A DNA stretch of 64,000 nt, from the NCBI GenBank assembly GCA_026874595.1, contig CM049312.1, forward strand, positions 30,323,456 to 30,387,455, in the 5' to 3' direction. The first letter of the stretch is position 1. Every line of letters starts with the position of its first letter. Origin of the DNA: Sipunculus nudus. Taxonomy: Eukaryota > Annelida > Sipuncula > Golfingiida > Sipunculidae. The notes below the pieces were generated by a model. The model saw nothing but the letters and a program-made list of their open reading frames with translations. It had not been told where the DNA came from and did no database searches. Both the position numbers and the translations under genes were made by a program. Below, piece by piece: positions 55,286 through 64,000 of the stretch.

Positions 55286-56117
55286 TGTTACAGATGTCTG
55301 TATAATTGTGCGCAGGGGTGTTCGATGTGTTGTTGACATTTGGTTCGGGAGGCACGTATAGCTTGCTATGGCAGCATCGCGAGCCGGACCGGCCAGAGTG
55401 CGGGGTCCGACGTGTAGAAACAAGACTCATGCTAGTCTGGAACTTTCTAGGCTGGTCGCGTTCTATGAGCGCGTGTCTTGTAATGCTCTTTGGGCGTGTG
55501 TATTCTAGAATTTTTGGATGGAAGGTTATAGATAGGGGTGTGTTTTAGAGCCGAGGGGAGAAAAAAAATATTCAAGCGGACACGGCAGAGTATATGTAAG
55601 TTTTGGACCTATCCAATATTTGAAGAAGTGTCAAGGATTCTACCAACTCTATGCAGATTTAGTGCGGCCTGTCTTCAGTTTGCTTTCGGGATTATTACAA
55701 GAACTTCACTTTTGGATTACAACAGATTGATTTTGTGATTGAATTGGACTAATATTCTTTGAGGAGATTTATGAGAACTAGTCATCTGGATTATACGTTT
55801 TTAATGACTTGTTTACGCTATGACAGTGGTGGTATTCAGGTACTGTACACTTTATTTATTATATTGTGTAATTGTATTGATTTACTGTCATACTGTTGTT
55901 ATACTGTTTAATTGTATCGATTTAGTTTATTGCAATGTTAGGATTGTTTAAAGAATAAATTATAGTTATTTGTTAACAAAAAATCACTGACTTATTTATT
56001 CATTCCTCTAGACATTTCGAGCTGCCTAGTGTTGAAGAATCTCATTGTTTTTTATCTCCATAACAAGATTTATGCTCGTCATGACTACGTGATCTGTGGT
56101 TGTTGGGTTCCGTAACA
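55286..56117 (+). repeat. 3' LTR (right arm element)
   Basis: 832 bp from TGTTACAGATGTCTG to GGTTCCGTAACA. After the first eight bases its U3 barely resembles the 5' LTR. The 3' quarter (TTGTTAACAAAAAA, CACTGACTT.TTTATTCATTCC, TAGACATTTC) is shared. It has AATAAA near 55954. It represents a different LTR subfamily. Confidence 0.85.
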
Positions 56118-57004
56118 CTGTTCATATGGAATGTATACTCGGCTGCAGAAGATGGTGTATACCTATATTTTAAACAAAAAAAATCACTTATTTATAATTA
56201 ATTAAAATAGCTTAAAATTGTAAACTTGCAGGCTTGAAAAATGCTGAATTACAAAAATTACATTTTTAAATCATTTCCCTCATCAAATTGATAATGAGGA
56301 CTATTCCTGCCTCTGTATATCTCAAATAGGAGTAAGGTTTTAAAATTATATGCCTTTTTATATTTAAAACTTTTAAATTTAAAATTTGAATTTTAAAATT
56401 TGAAATAAAGTTTAAAGTTAATTTTCATGGATTGAGCAGATCACAATTAGTTGGATGGTAGCTCTGATTGAATTTAACAGTTACAATTTCTCCACACAAC
56501 AATTTTGTGGAGTGGACCCTTGACATTTACCCATAAATTTTCAAAAAGTTATGTACCGAGGTTATAATATATATATATATATAAATATATATATTTGTGT
56601 GCGAGTGTGTGTGTCATTCCCGTGTACCTCGAGGTTGCAAGCATCTATAGCTCGGGGCCTGCGAACCCACGGGGCCTGTAGCATTCGCTACTTTTGCTAC
56701 TAGGTTAATCCGGCACTGACTGTATTTCTTATATTTGATGCATGTAACTTGCATGTTTGAGAAACAACAGATTATACCCAATCGTATCGTATTTCGGTAG
56801 TCGGACTATTCACAGAAAACAATTGAAAACAACCAAAATCAACATAAAACCACCGTAAATCAATCAAAAACCATTTTAATCAACTAAATTGTTTGATATT
56901 CCTGCATATAATGGTTAGCTCGACTAATAATTAGCAGAAAAAGATTGTAGTCAATAATAATCTTTTTAATTCAAAGATACGATTTTTATACTGACTGTAT
57001 GGAA
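56118..57004. other. AT-rich DNA (right arm), mirror of 39361-40248
   Basis: Contains the TA run at about 56568-56596 and the inverted GGTTAATCCGGCACTG end-like sequence near 56703. No gene. Confidence 0.35.
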
Positions 57005-57205
57005 ACCAGGGGCCTTAACAGCTGAGCGGTAAAACACCCGGCATTCTACGCTGGCGACACTGGTTCGATCCATGGTGCTGCCATGAGAATGTGCTGTAGT
57101 TGCCCGTCAAAGGTCGGTGGTTCTCTCTGGGTTGTCCGGGTTCCTCCACCTATCTGTCTATGATCTTCAACTCTATCAGTATCTTCTATTTTCGCCTTAA
57201 ATACT
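57005..57205 (+). repeat. tRNA-derived SINE, second subfamily (SINE 2, right arm)
   Basis: A box CAGCTGAGCGG at 57019-57029 and B box GGTTCGATCC at 57062-57071, followed by GTTGCCCGTCAAAGGTCGG and the GGTTGTCCGGGTTCCTCC core. Mirror of 39160-39360. Confidence 0.65.
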
Positions 57206-58087
57206 TAGTATCTGACTGGATATAGACTGAATTATCAAACTTTGTCGTTGCAAGGGAGCCAGTGCTGGCTGCACGGGCTCGAGCGCCCCCTTCACTTTCA
57301 GTCAGTCAGTATGGAAACCCGCCACTGAATTGAAGCCACTGTCCTTGGACTGAGGGGAATGTATCACCATCTTTTGTTGGCCAAATCAGTTACTAACACT
57401 GATGACCGCCGTTTTGACAAGAATGAGAAGAGAAATAAATGTAAAATGTATTCAGAATACTATTCATATATATTTAAATATCTTATGGAACCGCCAGACT
57501 CTCTGAGAGGGTATTGACTCCGACTTGACGAGTAACCCGTGGTGCCTCGAAAACTGTATGAGTTTGTTTAATTTTTTGTAATGTTCAATGAAGAAACATA
57601 CGAGTCAAAATTTTAATTATAATCATTGACCGCAAGTCCGGCTTCAATTACAATGGAATATCTGTTTACAGATGAAAGAGTTTGACTGGAACTGTTACTT
57701 CCGACCCTCACAGATTTGTTCAAGTCCAAAACTTAAAAATGTTTATGACATATGAAAACGTGACAACTTAAACTTAGTTCAAGTGAATTTAGTCAATTTC
57801 TTCTCTTTGTCGTGCGAATAAACTTTCACGGTGCCACAAACTGCGGAATCTATGACTGCGTCTGGTCTAGACGGAGATCGTCATTACTCAATTGTTTTCT
57901 GCGCATATCTTATGTTCTCTATAATATTCAGGACTTTCTTGGGCGCTATTGAATACATTTGTCACATGTCCTTATTAAATAGGAAGTCCCTCATGTCTAT
58001 ATTCGCATGTACAAGCCCGCAATCGCACCGTAACCTCTGTGACCTCTTGTATGTTCACACAGCCGACAATTTCTGCAGTTTTGTGAC
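57206..58087. other. Unassigned DNA (right arm)
   Basis: Mirror of 38287-39159. No gene recognised. The 124-codon frame at 57831 runs over a transposon end and is not called. Confidence 0.35.
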
Positions 58088-58178
58088 TACGCTCTTTACA
58101 CAGCGCTTTAACCATACGCCTACTTCCAATATAGTTGCTTCTTTGGAAGCACAAGATTTCCGCTGCCATGGGAGCGTA
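58088..58178. mobile_element. 91-bp MITE (right arm)
   Basis: TACGCTCTTTACACAGCGC ... GCTGCCATGGGAGCGTA flanked by TTTTGTGAC on both sides (58079-58087 and 58179-58187). In this orientation it lines up directly with the ends of the 1027-bp element at 22083. Confidence 0.85.
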
Positions 58179-58187
58179 TTTTGTGAC

Positions 58188-58660
58188 ATGAATTCCCGCC
58201 GTTGAAGAGCAAGTTGCAAAACATGTCAGACCCACTTAAAACGCAAGTTTCTTTTTATGATTATTGTTTTCTGACATGAAGCTTGGATATCAGAGGATAT
58301 TTACAATGACCATCCCCCTTGCTAAAAAGTGGGTGGGGGGATATATACTCCCTTCCCCCTATACCCCCCCACCTGTATTGACGCCCCTATATGCAGCATC
58401 ATCTGCAGATAAGCATTTTATGATTTATAATGAGACTGCTGATTGTTCATTTTATGACGACTGTCAAAACAAAAATAAGCATATGAATATTAAAGATCAA
58501 ACATTTATATTATATTCATGTTAAGCACGAAATAACTTGCACCCATTGAGAAATTAACGATAGCAAACAATGATGCAAAATCGCAGACGAATAAATAAAT
58601 CTTTAATAATTGCTCATAAATACAAGCAAATTAATGGTCCTCATAATTCCTATTATTTAA
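58188..58660. other. Unassigned AT-rich DNA (right arm)
   Basis: Mirror of 37706-38186, with C runs at about 58347-58371 in place of the longer G run of the left arm. No gene. Confidence 0.35.
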
Positions 58661-58981
58661 TATAAACTTTATTTATTTTACATGGATTGTACTACTAGTT
58701 AATATAACTAATACGAGGCACTCTCCATGGCCCGGATGTTGGCGCTCGGTAGTTGGTAAGGTTGGAGGTAACCGGAGGACCCGGAGAAAACCTCGGATGT
58801 TGGCGCTCGGTAGTCGGCAAGGTTGGAGGAAACCGGAGGACCCGGAGAAAACCACCGACCTTGGACGGGCAACTACAACCCACTCTCATAGCCACACCGG
58901 TGATCGAACCCGGGTCGCCAGCGGAGAAGGCCAAGCATTTCACCGTTCAGCTGTCCAGGCTTTACAGGTGGAAAACCCGAT
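58661..58981 (-). repeat. tRNA-derived SINE with conserved core (SINE 1, right arm)
   Basis: Mirror of 37385-37705, including the 61-bp tandem duplication of the core. The long overlapping frames on both strands here are read through SINE sequence. Confidence 0.7.
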
Positions 58982-59150
58982 ATTTGCATTTGCTAGATAG
59001 ATATAGCGGGAGTAACAGCTAAAAAGAACAGAAAAAAGATCATATAATTCACATTGGTTGTGAATTGCTCTGAAATAAATATATTATATTATTTATGCAG
59101 GTGTTCCATGGAAGGTATAATCTGCCACAACCAAGTAATCTTTCTGCGCA

Positions 59151-59215
59151 TTAAACATCTTGAATAAAGCGCCTCCTGGTGAGGCGAGCAAACAACAAAG
59201 ACCCACTCCAGAGCG
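59151..59215 (-). CDS. Possible terminal exon of the lectin gene (right arm)
   Basis: Mirror of 37143-37207: acceptor TTTTTCAG, phase-1 frame of 21 codons ending TAA at 59151-59153. In this arm it would complete a gene whose two CTLD exons are intact. The support is splice signal, phase and position only. Confidence 0.4.
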
Positions 59216-60106
59216 CTGAAAAATAAAAACTCAAAAAGAGTATGTAGCAAAAAGAATAATCTTCACTTAAAAAGATCCAGATGCAGACACAAGTTTTTAA
59301 ATATACACTGGTTATTTACGGCTTATATAAATGATGCGTTTAATTACTGCTTCAAGAATACTTCAGGTAAATTAGTACATTCACATGCCTGTTTTTTTTT
59401 TAATCAAAAGGTTTAAACTAAACTATGTATATGCGTTAAACATGCCATGCAAGTGAGCATAAACTGTTATATATGTAAACCACTGTTTATTACCATATTT
59501 CATGAAAAAAACACGCAGGAAATATCACAGGAGTGTTATATAACATACACCATGCATATAATGTAACAGTACAATTTTTCAGCCTTCATGGAGCTATTAA
59601 AAGTAATTTATTTTCTATATCAACATATATAATTCCGGTATTGGATCATAAAGTCATGTATTCAGCATCGTAAAAGAATGTTGTTATCAGAGTGAGATTA
59701 CGCACTGAATGTCACAGATTAATCATTGGTTAAAAAATGTAAAGGCAAAATAAGGCTTAACAATTTCCATTCACTTATTTGTTTAGAAAATTAAAACAAA
59801 GACAAAATAGGAGCCAAACAATCGAATCTTGCTTGTTTAAACATATAATGTTTAAACATAACAAAATAATGTCAAAATTTTTAAATTACTATAAAAACCA
59901 AATATATAACATATGGCAAACTACAGGCCTATCATATACTATAGCCATTACACTGGTAAGAAAAAAAACCACAATACCATGGAACTGATTTGTAATTTCA
60001 AACAAGTGCATTTTTTATGTAATCTATCATTATAAAAGAAGCTCTATGGAATTAGTTTGTTAATTCAAACATTCATTATGTTATATATCGTAAAGCTCTA
60101 TATCAC
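59216..60106. other. Intron-like DNA between lectin exons (right arm)
   Basis: Mirror of 36246-37142, AT-rich, no gene recognised. Confidence 0.4.
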
Positions 60107-60271
60107 CTGCGGTCGTGCATCTATCTCCCACGCAGATGATCGGCAGAGATTCATTACATCTTGCTGGTTTCCAACGAATCCCGTCCTCTACCTGTACAGC
60201 TGTACCACACCGCTCCTCAATGTCTTCCTCGATGCCCTTCGCCCAGTTGTCTCTCAGTACAGGATTATTTC
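60107..60271 (-). CDS. CTLD second-half exon (right arm, intact)
   Basis: Acceptor GGCTATTAG and donor GCAG|GTGATA on the minus strand, 165 nt, phase 1. The product is the same as at 36081: LRDNW, RCGTAV, RWKPARC, LPIICV. Its upstream partner at 60373-60588 is open, so this pair is the only complete CTLD coding unit in the window. Lack of EPN/QPD and WND argues against calcium-dependent sugar binding. Confidence 0.75.
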
Positions 60272-60372
60272 CTAATAGCCAGAAAAAAGTAATATATAGT
60301 AATAATGTTTTTTTGTTACCTGTTGGGTGATCACCGGATTTTGTAAAATGAGGTAAATGTATTTCCACCTAC

Positions 60373-60588
60373 CACTGTCAGCTGTCCGGAAGTACCACCT
60401 GCTGCGCACGACTCCTAACCACAAATCTTCATCCAGTCCTAATGACTTTTCCCGTTTTTCCCACTCTTTCGCCAGCTGTCCGCCCCGTTTCTTACAGAAC
60501 TTGGCGGCTCTAAACCAATTCATGTGTATCTTCGTGTGTTTACATGTACATTTATCGCCCTCTAGAGTCAAAGCCGTGCACGCACAAC
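60373..60588 (-). CDS. CTLD first-half exon (right arm, intact)
   Basis: Acceptor TGTGATCAG (60589-60590 side) and donor CAGTG|GTAGGT bound 216 nt, phase 1, no stop. The product has CACTALTLEGDKCTCKHT, then HMNWFRAAKFCKKRGGQLA and LWLGVVRSRWYF. It is two codons shorter than the unit A and B copies, and the linker (KEWEKREKSLGLDED) is quite different from their GVK.WKRPAKPQGTDE, so this copy is the more diverged one. Joined to 60107-60271 it makes a full long-form CTLD of about 127 residues. No signal peptide is visible upstream. Confidence 0.75.
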
Positions 60589-61494
60589 CTGATCACAGAA
60601 TAAATTGTTTTATTGAATATAAAGGTTTTTTAAGCTCGTAGAAACGCGGCTTGATAGAACACATATGAAATTACTTTTATCATGTGCGCATGAGATAATT
60701 AACACGTCTGCACCCGATAAATATAGATAGACATAACAGTAAGACCAACATCTTAAATCATTAAGCTCCATTTTTCTACATTGCATTAAGGTTATGGTCG
60801 TTTTATTTACACAGGGAGGGATAAATACTCTCAGATTGAAACCGTGCAACATCAACCATAACAACACTCGTGGGCCATGTTTGCCTAGAAAATGCGAAGG
60901 ACAAATCCACCGAAATTGGAAAATAACATAGTTAACATATACCATATCCTAAATTTTCTCAATATGAGATGTATAATTGAAATATTATAGTGGAAATATT
61001 TAAAGAGAAATATAAGGAAAGTACAAACTGTCTGACCATGCAGTCCTATTTAAAAAAAAAGAATATGCCTGATAACCCTATAAAATTGCTCACTTCTTTT
61101 TTTATCTGAATATGTGAAGACATAGGACATAGCGACAGGTTATTATACCTGTTCACTAAACTAAAGTTTATAGAATCCTAATCCTTATCCTAACCATAAA
61201 AAAATGATACTCTGGAAAATATAAGACAAAGACACAGGTTTGTTAACTGGTTTTACATGTTTTACATGTACACACCCTAACCCTTGTCCTGACCTTCAAA
61301 ACCTAACCCTAAACCTCAACCCTACCTTAGAAAGTAAAATATTTAAAAAGAAACATATAAAAATCGAGTTCTTTACATGTTCAGCATATACAAAACTGTA
61401 AAATTACCAAAAAGCATACATGACACAATTTAAGTTGGATAAAATGTCCCGGACATAGACAAAAACGTAATATGTACACACAACAGACACAACA
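60589..61494. other. Intron of the right-arm lectin gene
   Basis: Inverted match to unit A 21930-23769 without the MULE-like insertion. At 61240-61256 it preserves the empty target (ACAAACCTG once). It includes imperfect CCCTAACCC words near 61265-61330. No exon seen. Confidence 0.55.
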
Positions 61495-61588
61495 GCAGCA
61501 TATGATATGAAAGAGGGTATCCGTAAACTCAAACACCTGAAGGCTGAGACAGCATTAAAGACGGGAGTAAAGTTCCTATTATTCCTCC
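61495..61588 (-). pseudogene. Lectin-family exon X, 3'-truncated (right flank)
   Basis: The acceptor GTTGTTTTGCAG and the first half of exon X (GGAGGAATAAT..., GCCTTCAGGTGTTTG) are recognisable on the minus strand. Just after the equivalent of CATATGCTGCTG the sequence jumps to what is intron in the other copies (TGTTGTGTGTACATATTACG). About 30% of the exon and the GTAAGT donor are lost, so splicing to the CTLD exon would need another donor. Confidence 0.6.
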
Positions 61589-63090
61589 CTGCAAAACAAC
61601 AGTGACAAAGGTTGTTATAATAATAGGTCGGTCACATATACCTGTACTAATTGTGATGTGTAACCACTCTTATTTAAATTAATTTTCCAATCCAGACCGC
61701 AACACAAAGATATTTCACGCATTACATCAAGCAGATATAAAAAAAACTAGATGACCAGAGGGCAAGCGCTTGCCTGAAATGACGTAAAGTTAGTTAGATT
61801 AATGAGCAATGCCTGCCAGATTTAAAGAAAATAAGCCATAGTTTGTGAAGACAAGACCAATATTGACAAAGTTGTAAAGAAAATAAGATTTTGATATGTT
61901 TTGATCAAATTGACCTTTAACTTATTTGAATAATACACAAAGGAGGACTTCCAGATATCGTTACGATATATGACAAGTGTACGTTACAAAGCGATTCCTG
62001 CAAAACTGTGGCCTGTAGAATGCTACATGAGAGACGCAGGAACCAGAGAGCAGGCGAAATTGAGGGCACCTGACAAACAGACAGACATACTGACAAAGAT
62101 ACATAAGGTTGTGACCAGACGACTTGAACAGGTTATGAAGAAGACCGAGAGAAAGAAAATAAGCTATAGTTTATTAATTGACGTTAATAGTTTTTGAGAT
62201 ATGGCCAAAAATGATGGTTGATGATGTTGTAGAGGGTTGAGTGCAGCGCCCCCTAGCAGCCATATCCTGAAAATAAAAAATCACTTTCAAGATATTAGTG
62301 TAAAATATGAGATGTACCAGTTTCAATAAAATTCCTGCAAAACTGTGGCCTGTTGAATGTTGTATGTAAGCTGCCAGAACAAGGAAGCAAGGAATATTGA
62401 GGACAACTGACAAACAGACTGACATCCTGACAAAGTGACACAAGATAGAGACCAGTCCATTAAACCAGGTTCTGAAGAAGTCTCAGAGAAAGAAATTGAG
62501 CTAAAGATTGTAAAGATAGGATCAATATTGACAAAGTTATGACGAAAATAAAATTTCGTCGTTCTTTATGAACTTGACCTTGACCGTTGACCTATGTTGA
62601 CAAAAAACAATAGCCCGCTAGGACTCTGATTGTCTATCAACTGTGTAAGTTTGGAGGCGATTGCTGCAAAGTTGTGACCTGTAGAGAGGACATAGACAAA
62701 CAAACAGACAAACGGATATACGGAACTGACCAACCTGTTTGCCGAAATCGAAGATTTCCGGCAAGCAAAAAATTCATCAAGCGGAAAACCCAAATATAAC
62801 TTTATTATTTGGGGGGAAAACACGCGAAGTCCCTTTAAGAGTATACCAAATTTACGGTGCACTTGCTACAGTCTGCAGCGCTGACATGTAGGGAACAAGT
62901 GCCATCACAGATGAATCGTGTCGGACTAACGGTCCACATGCTTGTTGTTGTCAATAATGAATAAGTCCGCTGACCTTTTTATAATAAAAATGAAAACCGT
63001 GACGCCCTGTATGCATGACTTTATGACGGAGCGTGCACAGGCGGAGGAGTTGGAGAATTTAATGAGAATTTGAGGCTAGACCTGTGACCC
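61589..63090. repeat. Inverted copy of the 320-bp degenerate repeat array and LINE upstream DNA
   Basis: Phrases such as GATTCCTGCAAAACTGTGGCC (near 61993 and, diverged, 62331) and GACAAACAGACAGAC recur at about 320-330 bp spacing. The whole is the reverse complement of the array at 20190-21110, including the part deleted in unit B. 62830-63090 matches 33540-33800. No gene is recognised. Confidence 0.6.
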
Positions 63091-63247
63091 CTGTACTTTA
63101 TCAAGTCTTTGCATTTTGAACTCCCACACCCGACTTGCGACTTCCTGGTTTTAGTTGAGGCTATTGCAGAAAAACTGAGGGAATCTGCGCTTGATAAACA
63201 GGTTATAGGTTTGGATAAAGACCTAATTTTAGGTAATGTGTATGTAC
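63091..63247 (+). pseudogene. LINE endonuclease N-terminal fragment, truncated
   Basis: An open frame reads LYFIKSLHFELPHPTCDFLV, VEAIAEKLRESALDKQVIG and KDLILGNVYV, the start of the endonuclease domain of the LINE in units A and B but in better condition: the stop and shifts present there are absent. At 63247 (TATGTAC) the similarity to the LINE ends and the sequence becomes the 5930-like segment, so the rest of the LINE is missing. Confidence 0.7.
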
Positions 63248-63248
63248 T

Positions 63249-63949
63249 CATCATTGAGTATGAGTATCAGTAAATAAAAAATTAAAATGAAATCATATTG
63301 TTGGTGACACGGTTATAAAATAAGAATAAAAACAACATATTGTGAGGACATTAAGAACAAGAGGCCTGAAAAATATGTTAATATGAAAAATGTTCTTATT
63401 GTTCACTAAACTTTATAATTAACAATGCCGTAATACCAGTGATTGGGTATGCTTGCGGATAATTGGGTTCCTGTTAAACCGGTGCAATGATAAAGTCCAG
63501 AAAAAGCAACTGGTTCGCAGAAGTGTAGGAAATCAGATATTGTTAAAACATATAATAATAAAACAGATACTTGGTTGCAAAACAAGAGAGTGGCGAAATA
63601 GTTAAGGGTTACTGAATATTGAATGTCATATACAGAAATGAGGATTGAGTTCTATAAGCATACATATTTTAATGTTGTTTTTACAATTGCACATGGCACT
63701 ATACATAAAAAAGTTAATAAATTCACCCACCAGTTAATCAAATAGCCGGGAAAATTTTTGATCTAATACAAATAGGATAAATATTTGTGAACCATGCATG
63801 TATGACGCTTAATAAATCATGCGATGTTTGCTTATTACGTGTTACAACAATAATGCCCCCTACTGCGGGTTCTTTATTTCTAAAATAAATATGATTTATA
63901 GACGGTCATATTTACATTATTTCATTTTCTTTTGTTTTATTGTTAAATA

Positions 63950-63995
<46 letters not shown>

Positions 63996-64000
63996 CAAAC
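63249..64000. repeat. Direct copy of 5930-6797, running off the window
   Basis: Begins at CATCATTGAGTATGA and ends, after a TA microsatellite (63953-63993), at ATACAAAC, exactly where the window stops. The similarity probably extends further. It lacks about 90 bp present in the other copy. The signal-peptide exon that precedes 5930 is not present here. Confidence 0.85.

Larger units (their letters stand above)
49234..56117 (+). mobile_element. Full-length dead LTR retrotransposon, Gmr1-like Ty3/Gypsy (right arm)
   Basis: 6884 bp: 5' LTR 49234-50038, primer-binding site 50045-50062, gag 50207-51350, protease about 51900-52160, integrase 52240-53811, reverse transcriptase and RNase H 53848-55195, polypurine tract 55274-55285, 3' LTR 55286-56117. 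Integrase precedes reverse transcriptase. The outer flanks read CAAC (left) and CTGT (right), so no target duplication is present. The LTRs differ strongly from each other. Confidence 0.9.
49030..60330. repeat. Right arm of the large inverted repeat
   Basis: Reverse complement of 36030-47337. Beyond about 60330 the inverted similarity continues at lower identity to about 63247 (matching about 33383-36030 and unit A 19950-24090). The difference in identity inside and outside about 60.3 kb points to two separate events, or to gene conversion limited to the inner part. Confidence 0.9.

Noticed and set aside
36030-60330. The palindrome as a simple assembly or chimeric-read artefact
   Set aside because: The arms differ at scattered sites and in G-run length, have a unique spacer, and are embedded in an older diverged inverted repeat. 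An artefact cannot be fully excluded without reads.
1-64000. CRISPR arrays, bacterial operons, rRNA genes
   Set aside because: No regularly spaced identical short repeats, no ribosome-binding-site/ORF organisation and no rRNA-like sequence were seen; the content is eukaryotic.

Overview
The window is nuclear DNA from an animal, most likely a marine invertebrate; a mollusc such as a bivalve would fit, but nothing here proves it. The signs are AT-rich sequence with long (TA)n and poly-G tracts, tRNA-derived SINEs with a conserved 'TTTCTCCGGGT..TCCGG' core, a LINE, Ty3/Gypsy elements, cut-and-paste transposon relics, and short exons with GT/AG splice sites in place of long reading frames. No bacterial genes, rRNA genes or CRISPR arrays were seen.

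The host coding content is a broken family of secreted C-type-lectin-like genes. The pieces are one signal-peptide exon (5168), a Cys-containing second exon ('X', copies at 21315, 34520 and a truncated one at 61588), a CTLD first-half exon (23770, 35758, 60588 minus), a CTLD second-half exon (24092 chimeric, 36081, 60271 minus), a possible terminal exon (37143, 59215 minus) and a different CTLD first-half exon (9575). Every inferred splice junction is phase 1, so the pieces can be shuffled without shifting frame. No copy in the window is a complete intact gene. One carries a nonsense codon, one is an exon-exon fusion and one has lost the end of exon X.

The layout is a mosaic of duplications. 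(1) 1-1077 is a direct copy of the palindrome spacer, followed by degenerate repeats, a solo LTR (3525-4293), the signal-peptide exon and repeat-rich intron-like DNA. (2) 9604-24166 (unit A) and 24167-36030 (unit B) are diverged tandem copies. Each holds a RecQ-like helicase fragment, a LINE on the minus strand whose reverse transcriptase is split by a TTAA-flanked DNA transposon, about 320-bp degenerate repeats and lectin exons. (3) About 36030-47337 and 49030-60330 form a large near-identical inverted repeat around a 1.69-kb spacer. Weaker inverted similarity continues out to about 33.4 and 63.25 kb. Each arm carries one copy of the same dead LTR retrotransposon, two SINEs and a 91-bp MITE. 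(4) 63249-64000 is a direct copy of 5930-6797 and runs off the window.

The most notable element is the LTR retrotransposon in the arms (40249-47133 minus, 49234-56117 plus). Its sequence is Ty3/Gypsy-like, but its order is gag-protease-integrase-reverse transcriptase-RNase H, so integrase comes first as in Ty1/Copia. This is the arrangement known from Gmr1-type elements. Its two LTRs belong to different subfamilies and it lacks a target-site duplication, so it looks like a recombinant.
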